Assembly (NCBI GenBank): GCA_902623495.1
Contig: CACNTW010000001.1
Location: 62,001-126,000 of the forward strand
Reading direction: 5' to 3'
DNA from: an uncultured Pelagibacteraceae bacterium
GTDB lineage: Bacteria; Pseudomonadota; Alphaproteobacteria; Pelagibacterales; Pelagibacteraceae
Length of the DNA: 64,000 nucleotides
Below the pieces are notes generated by a model. The model was not told where the DNA came from, ran no database searches, and was given only the letters and a program-made list of their open reading frames with translations. Positions 1-8,482 of the stretch are shown piece after piece. The first letter of the stretch is position 1. Each line of letters opens with the position of its first letter. Both the position numbers and the translations under genes were made by a program.

Positions 1-326
1 CTAAGCCTGATAACGTTATTACTTTTGATAAAACTAGTTCGGTTTATTTAACAGGTACAATTCATGATGATAATCAGCCAGTCCACTTAAAACTTAAAGA
101 TCCAGATTTGCCAATAAAATATACTTTAGAAAAATTTGATGAGCCTGCACAAAGATATTGTCCAGCAGGAGTTTATGAAGTTCAAGAAGTAAATTCTGTT
201 CAAAAATTTGTAATAAATGCACAAAATTGCATACATTGTAAAACTTGTGATATTAAAGAGCCATCTCAAAATATTACTTGGGTCACACCAGAAGGCGGAG
301 GTGGACCTAAATACGGAAATATGTAA
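1..326 (+). CDS. Electron transfer flavoprotein-ubiquinone oxidoreductase, C-terminal part (5' truncated by window edge)
   Basis: Frame open from base 3; C-x2-C-x2-C ferredoxin-like segment 'NCIHCKTCDIKEPSQNITWVTPEGGGGPKY' typical of the ETF-QO C-terminus. Confidence 0.9.
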   Translation, partial: KPDNVITFDKTSSVYLTGTIHDDNQPVHLKLKDPDLPIKYTLEKFDEPAQRYCPAGVYEVQEVNSVQKFVINAQNCIHCKTCDIKEPSQNITWVTPEGGGGPKYGNM

Positions 327-701
327 TTAAGATAAATCGATTGCAAACTTTTTTAAGGTTTCAATTGGAATAAGCTTTAAAGTGTTTTTATGAGTTTTTT
401 TTAAATAAATTGGACATCCTTTTCCAGCTTCTAAAGCTCGAGCATACCAGCCTGCACACACGCACCAACTATCTCCATCTTTTAAACCTGGAAAACCAAA
501 CTCAGGATGAGGTGTAATTAAATCATTGCCTGCTTCTTTACACCATTCTAAAAATTCAGTATTTACTTTTGCACAAACAGTGTGCACACCATGATCATTT
601 TCATCTGTATTGCAACATCCGTCTCTATACCATCCTGTTAAAGGATCATTTGAACATAACTCTAAGTCTTCGTCTAAAACGTTTTTTTGTTTATCAGCCA
701 T
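327..701 (-). CDS. DUF2237 family protein
   Basis: ORF 124 aa, 'NDPLTGWYRDGCCNT..D.G.HTVCA..T.EFLEW....GNDL.TP.PEFGFPGLK.GD.WC.CA.RW' pattern. Confidence 0.8.
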   Translation of the reverse strand: MADKQKNVLDEDLELCSNDPLTGWYRDGCCNTDENDHGVHTVCAKVNTEFLEWCKEAGNDLITPHPEFGFPGLKDGDSWCVCAGWYARALEAGKGCPIYLKKTHKNTLKLIPIETLKKFAIDLS

Positions 702-1302
702 GAAACAATCTTGTTAATTTTTTATCAATATCTATGTTAAAAGAAAATGATCTTCTTTCACCATCAGATTTAAATGGATATGCAGTATGCATTAAATTAT
801 TTGGGAATAAGATAAGATCACCAACTCTTGGTTTATGATTAAATATAGAATTATTTAAAAAAGATTTAGAACCATAAATAAAATCAATTGTTCCGTTAGT
901 TTTAATTTTTTTATGTCCCTTTGTTAAATTGTTTGGAATTTTTAAATAACCAACTCCAGAAACATTGCCATCATGAAAATGTACAGGGTTATAATCATTT
1001 TTAAATTGTCTTACGACCCATAAATTCTTAATTTTAATATTTTTTGACTTCTTATTAAGATTTTTTTTTAAATATTGATTTACACTTTTAAAAATAAAAC
1101 TTTTTAAATTTTTTTTAATAAATTTATTTTTTAATTCGATTTCTTGCTCAACTTGACCTACTAACTTTTTTGAGTAGTCATTTGATTTCAATTTTTTTTT
1201 ATCTTTGATAATACTTTCAACTTCATCATTAATTTTTTTTACCAAATTTAATGGAATTTTAACAACAGCAATTTTTGGTCCAAACGGACTTAAAACTTTC
1301 AT
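694..1302 (-). CDS. Putative 2OG-Fe(II) oxygenase (TIGR02466-like)
   Basis: HFHDGN ... HxAYPF.S.G.RRSFSFN motif; start moved to the internal Met (MKVLSPFGPK) because the longer ORF overlaps hisI. Confidence 0.7.
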   Translation of the reverse strand: MKVLSPFGPKIAVVKIPLNLVKKINDEVESIIKDKKKLKSNDYSKKLVGQVEQEIELKNKFIKKNLKSFIFKSVNQYLKKNLNKKSKNIKIKNLWVVRQFKNDYNPVHFHDGNVSGVGYLKIPNNLTKGHKKIKTNGTIDFIYGSKSFLNNSIFNHKPRVGDLILFPNNLMHTAYPFKSDGERRSFSFNIDIDKKLTRLFHG

Positions 1303-1309
1303 TAATTTT

Positions 1310-1798
1310 TTATATTTTTGTTGGATTAGGTTGTCCTTTATAAACAACTTCTGGATCAAATTTTTTTTCTTCTTCTTCAAATTTCATTTCGATTTGTCTT
1401 GCATTATCAATTTTACCCAAAGGAACAGATCTGTAAAAACAGGATCTGTAACCAACGTGGCAACTAGAACCTTCGCCAATATCTACAGTCATCCACACTG
1501 CATCTTGATCATCATCAATTCGAATCTCTTTTACTTTTTGAACAAACCCACTTGTTTTTCCTTTATGCCAAATTGATTGCCTTGATCTGCTCCAGTAATG
1601 TGCTTCTTTGGTTTCAATAGTTAACTTGAAGGCTTCGACATTCATATACCCATGCATTAATATTTCTTTTGTTTTTGAGCATGTTGTAATGACTGGAATC
1701 AATCCATCATTGTCGAATTTAGGAGATAAAAGCTTGCCTTCTTCTATTTCTGCTACATTTTCTCTTTTTTTAAACATATATGTGGAATTATCTAACAT
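1310..1798 (-). CDS. hisI: Phosphoribosyl-AMP cyclohydrolase
   Basis: 'YMNVEAFKLTIETKEAHYWSRSRQSIWHKGKTSGFVQ', 'GSSCHVGYRSCFYR' signature. Confidence 0.92.
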   Translation of the reverse strand: MLDNSTYMFKKRENVAEIEEGKLLSPKFDNDGLIPVITTCSKTKEILMHGYMNVEAFKLTIETKEAHYWSRSRQSIWHKGKTSGFVQKVKEIRIDDDQDAVWMTVDIGEGSSCHVGYRSCFYRSVPLGKIDNARQIEMKFEEEEKKFDPEVVYKGQPNPTKI

Positions 1799-1855
1799 AA
1801 TAATAAATATAATAAATATTTTAAAATTAAGGTTTTATATATATAAAAGCACGTC

Positions 1856-2458
1856 ATGAAATTAGTAAAAAACGAAAACGAAAAAAAAATTAACGAAGTA
1901 ACAGACAAGGAAGCTGAAGAAGCTTTCGTTAAAATTCTTAAGTGGTTAGGTGAAGATCCTACCAGAGAAGGTTTATTGGAAACTCCAAAAAGAGTAACAA
2001 AAGCATTTAAAGAATATTTCAAGGGATACAAAGAAGATCCTAAAGCAGTTTTAGATAAAACATTTGGTGATGTTGAAGGCTATAGCGATATGGTTGTTCA
2101 GAAAAATATTTCAGTTCAAAGTCATTGCGAACATCACATGGCACCAATTATAGGAATTGCTCATGTAGCATACATTCCAAATCAAAGAGTTGTAGGATTA
2201 AGTAAAATAGCAAGAGTTGTAGAAGTATTTTCTAAAAGATTACAAACACAAGAAAGATTAACTGTTCAGATCGCTAATACTTTAATGGAGTCGTTGGATG
2301 CAAAAGGAGTTGCGGTAACAATAGATTCAACTCATCAGTGTATGACTATGAGAGGTATAAAAAAAGAGCAAGCTACCACAGTTACAAATTTTTATCTTGG
2401 ACAGTTTAAAGACGATTTAAGTTATCAAAATAGATATTTGCGATTTATTGCAAAATAA
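1856..2458 (+). CDS. folE: GTP cyclohydrolase I
   Basis: 'SHCEHHMAPIIGIAHVAYIPNQRVVGLSKIARVVEVFSKRLQTQERLT' signature. Confidence 0.96.
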   Translation: MKLVKNENEKKINEVTDKEAEEAFVKILKWLGEDPTREGLLETPKRVTKAFKEYFKGYKEDPKAVLDKTFGDVEGYSDMVVQKNISVQSHCEHHMAPIIGIAHVAYIPNQRVVGLSKIARVVEVFSKRLQTQERLTVQIANTLMESLDAKGVAVTIDSTHQCMTMRGIKKEQATTVTNFYLGQFKDDLSYQNRYLRFIAK

Positions 2459-2473
2459 TATTTACTGATAAAC

Positions 2474-3475
2474 ATGGCGGACTCATTTAAAGCAGTTATA
2501 ATAAACAATCAGAACGAAAATTTTACAAGAGAAGTCAAAGAACTAAGTTTAGATCATTTTAAAGATGGTGAGGTGCTAGTTAAGATAGATTATTCCGATC
2601 TTAATTGGAAAGATGCAATGATACTAAAAGATGGTGGTAAATTAGTGAAAGAGTATCCAAGAATACCTGGTATTGATTTTTCTGGAACTGTTGCACAAGG
2701 AGATGGTGAAGAATTTAAAGAAGGAGACAGAGTTATATTAACAGGTTGTAGAGCAGGAGAACTTTTTGATGGTGGATATTCTCAATACGCAAAAGTTAAA
2801 AAAGATCATATTACAAAAACACCTGAGGGAATGACAAATAAACAAGCTATGATTTTAGGAACTGCTGGTCTTACAGGTTTGTTATGTGCCTTTGCAGTTA
2901 AAGCAAGAGAGGAACTATTGATGCAATCAAAAGTAAATGATGTATTGGTAACAGGTTCTACAGGTGGAGTTGGTATGGTAGCAGTAATGGTTCTTGCAAA
3001 GATGGGAATTAATGTAACAGCTATAACTGGTAAACCAGATAAAGCAGATTACTTAAAAGAACTTGGTGCAAAAAACGTTATAGATCGTAAAGAATTTGAG
3101 GGTGAAGCAAGATTAATAGATAAAGGAACATGGGATGGAGTTGTAGATACCGTTGGTGGTAACATTTTATCTAATGCAATAGCTCAAACTAAACCAAAAG
3201 GAATTGTTGCTATATGTGGAAATGCTAGTGGTAATAAATTAAATACATCAGTAATTCCATTTATATTAAGAGCAGTGAAATTATGGGGTGTAGACTCAGT
3301 TAACATAAGTAAAAAAAGAAAAGAGTTTGTATGGGGAGAATTTCCTGCTCTGCTAGATTTTAATATTTTAGAAAAATCAGTAAATACTATTGGGTTAGAA
3401 GAATTATTAAATATCTATCCTGATATATTAAAAGGAAATTTAAAAAATAAAATAGTAGTGGATGTAAATAAATAA
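2474..3475 (+). CDS. acuI: MDR-family quinone oxidoreductase / acrylyl-CoA reductase (AcuI/YhdH family)
   Basis: YhdH/AcuI-type sequence 'DVLVTGSTGGVGMVAVMVLAKMG', 'WDGVVDTVGG'; specific function by homology only. Confidence 0.75.
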   Translation: MADSFKAVIINNQNENFTREVKELSLDHFKDGEVLVKIDYSDLNWKDAMILKDGGKLVKEYPRIPGIDFSGTVAQGDGEEFKEGDRVILTGCRAGELFDGGYSQYAKVKKDHITKTPEGMTNKQAMILGTAGLTGLLCAFAVKAREELLMQSKVNDVLVTGSTGGVGMVAVMVLAKMGINVTAITGKPDKADYLKELGAKNVIDRKEFEGEARLIDKGTWDGVVDTVGGNILSNAIAQTKPKGIVAICGNASGNKLNTSVIPFILRAVKLWGVDSVNISKKRKEFVWGEFPALLDFNILEKSVNTIGLEELLNIYPDILKGNLKNKIVVDVNK

Positions 3476-4365
3476 TGGATTGGGATAAATTAAAGATATT
3501 TCATGCAGTTGCTGAAGCTGGCAGCTTTACAAGTGCAACAGTAATACTAAATCTAAGTCAATCTGCAATTAGTAGACAAATTCAATCTTTAGAAGAAGAT
3601 TTAAAAGTTAAATTATTTGAACGTCATGCTAGAGGTTTAACACTAACTGAAAATGGAGAATATGTATTTAAAACAGCTCACGAAGTTATCTCCAAATTAA
3701 AAGAGGTAGAAACAACTTTAGGAGATAAAAAACATAAACCATCCGGAAAACTATCAGTAACAACCGTTGTTAGTTTTGGAACAACCTGGTTAACACCAAG
3801 AATACAAGAATTTATGCAATTAAATCCAGAAATTGAAGTTGAACTCATATTTGATGATAGGGAGTTAGATTTAAGCACAAGACAAGCAGATATTGGAATA
3901 TTTATGAGAAGACCGAAACAACTTAATTATATTCAAAAAAAGCTGATTGATATCAACTATCATATCTATGGATCACCAAAATACTTAGAAAAACATGGAT
4001 ATCCTAAGACAGTTAATGACTTGAATAAGCACAACTTTATTTCATTTGGTAGAGGAGCTCCATCTCCAGTTTATAATCCAGATTGGGCATTAAAACTTGG
4101 AATGAAAGATAATAAAAAAAGAAAAACAGTAATGAGAGTGAATAGTGTTTATGGTTTACTATTAGCTGTTCAAAGCGGTGTAGGACTAGCTGCAATTCCA
4201 GATTACTTAACTGTGAAACAACCAAATATTGTTAAAGTTTTACCAAGCGTTCAAGGTCCAACTACCGAGGCACACTTTGTATATCCTCAATCACTTAAAA
4301 ATGTTGCTAGAGTTCAAGCTTTTAGAAACTTCCTTTACAGTAAAATTTCTGAGTGGGAATTTTAA
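3475..4365 (+). CDS. LysR-family transcriptional regulator
   Basis: N-terminal HTH 'MDWDKLKIFHAVAEAGSFTSATVILNLSQSAISRQIQSLEEDLKVKLFER'. Confidence 0.92.
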   Translation: MDWDKLKIFHAVAEAGSFTSATVILNLSQSAISRQIQSLEEDLKVKLFERHARGLTLTENGEYVFKTAHEVISKLKEVETTLGDKKHKPSGKLSVTTVVSFGTTWLTPRIQEFMQLNPEIEVELIFDDRELDLSTRQADIGIFMRRPKQLNYIQKKLIDINYHIYGSPKYLEKHGYPKTVNDLNKHNFISFGRGAPSPVYNPDWALKLGMKDNKKRKTVMRVNSVYGLLLAVQSGVGLAAIPDYLTVKQPNIVKVLPSVQGPTTEAHFVYPQSLKNVARVQAFRNFLYSKISEWEF

Positions 4366-4398
4366 ATAATTTAACCAAAAAACAGTACTAATTGCGAT

Positions 4399-4435
4399 TG
4401 ATTATCAATTGCGACAATATTGCAATTGATAATCA
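4399..4435. promoter_or_regulatory. 14-bp perfect inverted repeat (TGATTATCAATTGC-9 nt-GCAATTGATAATCA); candidate iron-regulator operator upstream of fbpA
   Basis: Arms 4399-4412 and 4422-4435 are exact reverse complements; GATAAT-type hexamers resemble Fur-box elements; directly upstream of the iron-binding protein gene. Confidence 0.55.
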
Positions 4436-4510
4436 TTTTCATTGAGAATAGTTATCATCCGCATTGCAGGACAAATTACGTTTAATATAAATATAAATTT
4501 AAGGAGTAGA

Positions 4511-5533
4511 ATGAGAAAATTAACAATAATTTCATTGTTTTTTGCTTTAATTTCAAGTTTTACGATTGCAGCTGAGGTCAATATTTTTAGTGCAAGACAC
4601 TATGATTCTGACATTCAATTATATGAAAAGTTCACAGCAGCAACAGGAATTAAAGTAAACGTAGTATCAGGTAAAGATAAAGCCCTGCAAAAAAGAATTA
4701 AAGAAGAGGGAGCAGACTGTGTTGGAGATTTATACATCACAGCTGATGCTGGAAGATTAGGTGCATTTGCAGCCAAAGGCATGATGCAAAACGCTGGTTG
4801 GTCAAAAGCTATTAAGGATGCTGTACCTGCACAATTTAGATCTGCTAAATGGACTGGAATAGCTAAGAGAGCAAGAATAATTTATTATTCACCTGAAAGA
4901 GTAAATGCAAATGAACTAAATGGCATGACTTACGAAGGTCTAGCTGATCCAAAATGGAAAGGTAGATTAGTAATAAGAAAATCTAACAACATTTATAACC
5001 AGTCTTTAGTTGCTTCACTAGTTAAGAATAATGGTAAAGCTAAAACTGCAGAATGGTCTAAAGCTGTTGTAGCAAACATGGCTAGAACTCCAAAAGGTAA
5101 CGACCGTGCTCAAATCATGGCTGTTGCGGCTGGAGAAGCTGATATTGCTGTTGCAAATACATATTATCATGCATTGATGTTATCTGGAAAAAAAGGTGCT
5201 GAACAACAAGAAGCGGCAAAAAAGGTAATGCCTTTTTTCCCTAATCAACAAGATAGAGGAACGCACATTAATATTAGTGGAGCTGGTATGCTTAAACATG
5301 CACCAAACAAAGCTAATGCTGTAAAATTAGTTGAGTTTTTATTATCAACAGAGGCTCAAAATCACATTGTAAATAATACGTTTGAGTATCCAATGATCGG
5401 TGGTGTAACATCTAATGATTTAGTTCCAGGCAAAGAGATGAACTTTGTAATGGACACAAAAACAAGTGTTAAGTCATACGGTGCAAAACAAGCAGATGCA
5501 TTAGAAGTAATGTTGGCTGCCGGTTGGAAGTAA
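4511..5533 (+). CDS. fbpA: Fe(3+) ABC transporter, periplasmic substrate-binding protein (FbpA/FutA type)
   Basis: ATG at 4511 preceded by AAGGAG (4501-4506); signal peptide; iron-binding SBP sequence 'VNIFSARHYDSDIQLYEKFTAATGIKVNVVSG'. The track's start at 4442 is too far upstream. Confidence 0.88.
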   Translation: MRKLTIISLFFALISSFTIAAEVNIFSARHYDSDIQLYEKFTAATGIKVNVVSGKDKALQKRIKEEGADCVGDLYITADAGRLGAFAAKGMMQNAGWSKAIKDAVPAQFRSAKWTGIAKRARIIYYSPERVNANELNGMTYEGLADPKWKGRLVIRKSNNIYNQSLVASLVKNNGKAKTAEWSKAVVANMARTPKGNDRAQIMAVAAGEADIAVANTYYHALMLSGKKGAEQQEAAKKVMPFFPNQQDRGTHINISGAGMLKHAPNKANAVKLVEFLLSTEAQNHIVNNTFEYPMIGGVTSNDLVPGKEMNFVMDTKTSVKSYGAKQADALEVMLAAGWK

Positions 5534-5707
5534 ATGATAGCTGTTAAAAAAAAATTTACTACGGAAGTTGATTATAATAAATCTTCCAAAGCCTGTCCTG
5601 CATGTGCTTCGGAGTGTGAAAAAATCAATAAACGTGTAAATAATAGAAAATTGTCTGAAATTAAAACTAAGGAGGTTCCGCATATCCTAAAAGTATTTAA
5701 TTTTTGA
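5534..5707 (+). CDS. Unannotated 57-aa Cys-motif small protein (MIAVKKKFTTEVDYNKSSKACPACASECEKINKRVNNRKLSEIKTKEVPHILKVFNF)
   Basis: ATG follows the fbpA stop directly (TAA|ATG); contains C-x2-C-x3-C; below the 60-aa cutoff of the ORF track. Confidence 0.6.
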   Translation: MIAVKKKFTTEVDYNKSSKACPACASECEKINKRVNNRKLSEIKTKEVPHILKVFNF

Positions 5708-5720
5708 TTTTCTAAAGTTT

Positions 5721-5754
5721 GTGCCTATGGTTTGGTCTCCTAAGCCATGGGCAC
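5721..5754 (+). promoter_or_regulatory. Intra-operon hairpin between fbpA/sORF and fbpB
   Basis: GTGCCTATGGTTT-GGTCTCCT-AAGCCATGGGCAC: 13-bp stem including G.U pairs; no strong T-tail. Confidence 0.75.
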
Positions 5755-5790
5755 ATTTGATTTTCATGATTATAAGGCGGATTATAATAT

Positions 5791-7401
5791 ATGAAATTTA
5801 ATTCCTGGTACCTTTCTTCATTTTTAGTTTCATTTGTTGTTGCAATTCCAATTTTAACTGTGTTTGCAAGTTTCTTCCAAGAAACAACTAATTACTTTGA
5901 TATTTTAAAAAATACATTTTTAATTGAATATATTTATAATTCCTTAATATTACTTTTAGGAGTTTTGGTTCTTACATTATTCTTAGGTGTTGGCAGTGCA
6001 TATGTAGTTTCATTTTATGATTTTCCAGGCGTTAAATTTTTTAAATGGGCTTTAATATTATCTTTTGCAGTACCTGCTTACATTTATGCTTATTCATTAA
6101 CTGCTTTTTTTGAAAACTTTGGAACACTATACTCAATATTGAAATCTTTATTTGGACCTGGTGAATATAATCAATCCATTCCAAAATTTGATGGTATGCT
6201 TGGTGCTATTTTATCTATTTCTTTTTCACTATTTGGATATGTTTACGTTTTAACTAGAGCATCTTTTCATTATCAGTCTCAAAATTTAATAGAATTAGGA
6301 CAAAATCTAGGTTTTTCAAAATATAAATCTTTCTTTAAAATCATTTTACCATCTGCAAGACCAGCTATAGTTGCGGGTTTAGCATTAGTTGCTATGGAAA
6401 CATTATCAGATTTTGGAGCAGTATCATTTTTTGGAATAGCAACTCTTACTACTGGAATATATGATTCATGGATATCTTTTGATGATTTAGCTTTTGCAAA
6501 TCAGCTCTCATTTTTTTTGCTATTATTTATATTAGGACTTTTTTTTATTGAGAATATCTCAAGGAAAAAAGCTCAATATCACTCTCCAGTTAAGGGAGGA
6601 ATTAAAGAAAAGAAGAAAATTAAATTAAACTTTTCAAAAGGTTCTTTAGCATTCGGATTTTGTTTTTTAGTTTTTTTAATCAGCTTTTTATTCCCTGTTT
6701 TACAAATGTTGTATTGGACAATAATTTTTCCAAAAAATTTATTTGATTTAAATACTTTTCAATTATTTATAAACACAATTTACTTGGTATTTTTATCAAG
6801 TGTAGTTCTAGTAATTTTTTCATTTATTTCAAATTATGGAAACAGAGTAACTAAAAGTAAATTCTTAAATTATCTTACAACATTTTCTATTACTGGTTAT
6901 GCAATTCCTGGTGTAATTTTAGCTGTAGCATTCATCACTTTTATTGCTTGGTTTGACAATACTTTTGTTAAAGCCTTTGAATTTAATTCTATTAAGAAAA
7001 TATTTATAGGATCTATTTTTGGTTTAGTGATAGTTTATTTTATAAGATTTTATTCACTAGCTTATAACGGTTTGAAAACCGGTTATGAAAGAATAAATAG
7101 GTCAATTGATGAAAGTTCTTATCTTCTTGGTTACTCGAAAATAAAAACTTTTTTAGGAATTCATGTTCCTTATTTAAAAAATTCTGTTTTTCTTATAGGG
7201 ATATTGATTACTATAGAAGTAATAAAAGAATTACCTATAACTTTGATATTGAGACCATTTAACTTTGAAACATTCGCTACAACAGCATATATTTTTGCAT
7301 CTCAAGATCTCTTAGAGGCTGCAGCAGTTCCATCATTATTCTTGATATTAATTGCAAGTACATTTATTTTGATTACGTCTAAATTTATTTTGAAAGACTA
7401 A
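5791..7401 (+). CDS. fbpB: Iron(III) ABC transporter permease (FbpB type, two fused permease domains)
   Basis: 536 aa, many TM helices, two BPD_transp motifs; between SBP and ATPase genes. Confidence 0.87.
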   Translation: MKFNSWYLSSFLVSFVVAIPILTVFASFFQETTNYFDILKNTFLIEYIYNSLILLLGVLVLTLFLGVGSAYVVSFYDFPGVKFFKWALILSFAVPAYIYAYSLTAFFENFGTLYSILKSLFGPGEYNQSIPKFDGMLGAILSISFSLFGYVYVLTRASFHYQSQNLIELGQNLGFSKYKSFFKIILPSARPAIVAGLALVAMETLSDFGAVSFFGIATLTTGIYDSWISFDDLAFANQLSFFLLLFILGLFFIENISRKKAQYHSPVKGGIKEKKKIKLNFSKGSLAFGFCFLVFLISFLFPVLQMLYWTIIFPKNLFDLNTFQLFINTIYLVFLSSVVLVIFSFISNYGNRVTKSKFLNYLTTFSITGYAIPGVILAVAFITFIAWFDNTFVKAFEFNSIKKIFIGSIFGLVIVYFIRFYSLAYNGLKTGYERINRSIDESSYLLGYSKIKTFLGIHVPYLKNSVFLIGILITIEVIKELPITLILRPFNFETFATTAYIFASQDLLEAAAVPSLFLILIASTFILITSKFILKD

Positions 7402-8456
7402 TGGCTAATAATTTTTTTGAAATTGAAAATGTATCTTTTGCTGCTGGCGGGAAAAATAAAGTAAATAACGTTTCTTTAAAAATTGAAAATGAAGGTGAAA
7501 TTGTATGTTTACTTGGCCCCTCAGGCATAGGTAAAACCACAATATTAAGAACTATTGCAGGTTTAGAAAAAATTAATAAAGGTAAAATTAATCTAAAAGG
7601 CAGAACAATTTCTTCTGAAAATATTCATATCGAACCAGAAAATCGTAATATTGCTCTATCATTTCAAGAGAACAGCTTATTTCCTCATTACAATATAGAA
7701 AAAAATATTAATCTTGGCTCAGATAGAGTGAAAGATGATAAAAAAATACAAACTAAAGATGTAATTAATTTTTTAAACTTAAACAAAATATTAAATAAAT
7801 TTCCGCATGAGATAAGTGCTGGCGAAGCCCAAAGAGCATCTCTAGCAAGATCTTTAGTTTCTCAACCTGATTTATTAATGCTTGATGAGCCATTATCTAA
7901 TGTAGATCAAAGTTTTAAGGAGGAAATTCAAGTCGAATTAAAGCAAATTTTAACAAATTCTAAAATAACAACAATAATTGTAACACACGATTCTTATGAA
8001 GCTTTTTATCTAGGCAGTAAATGTGGAATAATATTAGATGGTGAATTAAAGCAATATGATGATCCATATAATGTTTATCATTTACCAAATTCAGAAGAAG
8101 TAGTTAATTTTTTAAATAGAGGTACATTAATACCAGCAGAAGTTACCAGTCCAAAAAGTCTTGAAAATGAAGATTTAGGCACAATAACTGGAAATTTCGC
8201 TAGACCGTTCCCAATAGGATCTAAAGTAAAACTATTAATACAACCAGAGGACTTACAGCATGATGATGCGAGCAATCTAAAACTGGAAGTCGTAGATAGA
8301 AAATTCAGAGGATCAAATTTTATTTATACGTTAAAAACATCAAGTAACAAATTAATACCAGTTTTTGTTCATTCACATCATATTCATCAACATGAAGTTG
8401 ATGAAAAATTTGGTATAAAAAGACCCATCCATATCGATCATATTGTCTGCTTTTAA
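7401..8456 (+). CDS. fbpC: Iron(III) ABC transporter ATP-binding protein
   Basis: Walker A 'LLGPSGIGKTT', signature 'ISAGEAQRASLARSL', Walker B 'LLMLDEPLSNVD'; C-terminal TOBE-like region. Confidence 0.92.
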   Translation: MANNFFEIENVSFAAGGKNKVNNVSLKIENEGEIVCLLGPSGIGKTTILRTIAGLEKINKGKINLKGRTISSENIHIEPENRNIALSFQENSLFPHYNIEKNINLGSDRVKDDKKIQTKDVINFLNLNKILNKFPHEISAGEAQRASLARSLVSQPDLLMLDEPLSNVDQSFKEEIQVELKQILTNSKITTIIVTHDSYEAFYLGSKCGIILDGELKQYDDPYNVYHLPNSEEVVNFLNRGTLIPAEVTSPKSLENEDLGTITGNFARPFPIGSKVKLLIQPEDLQHDDASNLKLEVVDRKFRGSNFIYTLKTSSNKLIPVFVHSHHIHQHEVDEKFGIKRPIHIDHIVCF

Positions 8457-8482
8457 ATTTAATTGTATAAATCTCATTAAGT

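Noticed and set aside
694-1380. Full-length 228-aa version of the 2OG oxygenase
   Set aside because: The first 26 residues (MKKKKKNLIQKL...) overlap the hisI 3' end out of frame; the internal Met gives a gene that starts just after hisI.
4442-4510. N-terminal extension of FbpA in the ORF track (start TTG 4442)
   Set aside because: The extension lies next to the inverted-repeat regulatory region; ATG 4511 has AAGGAG upstream and begins a proper signal peptide.
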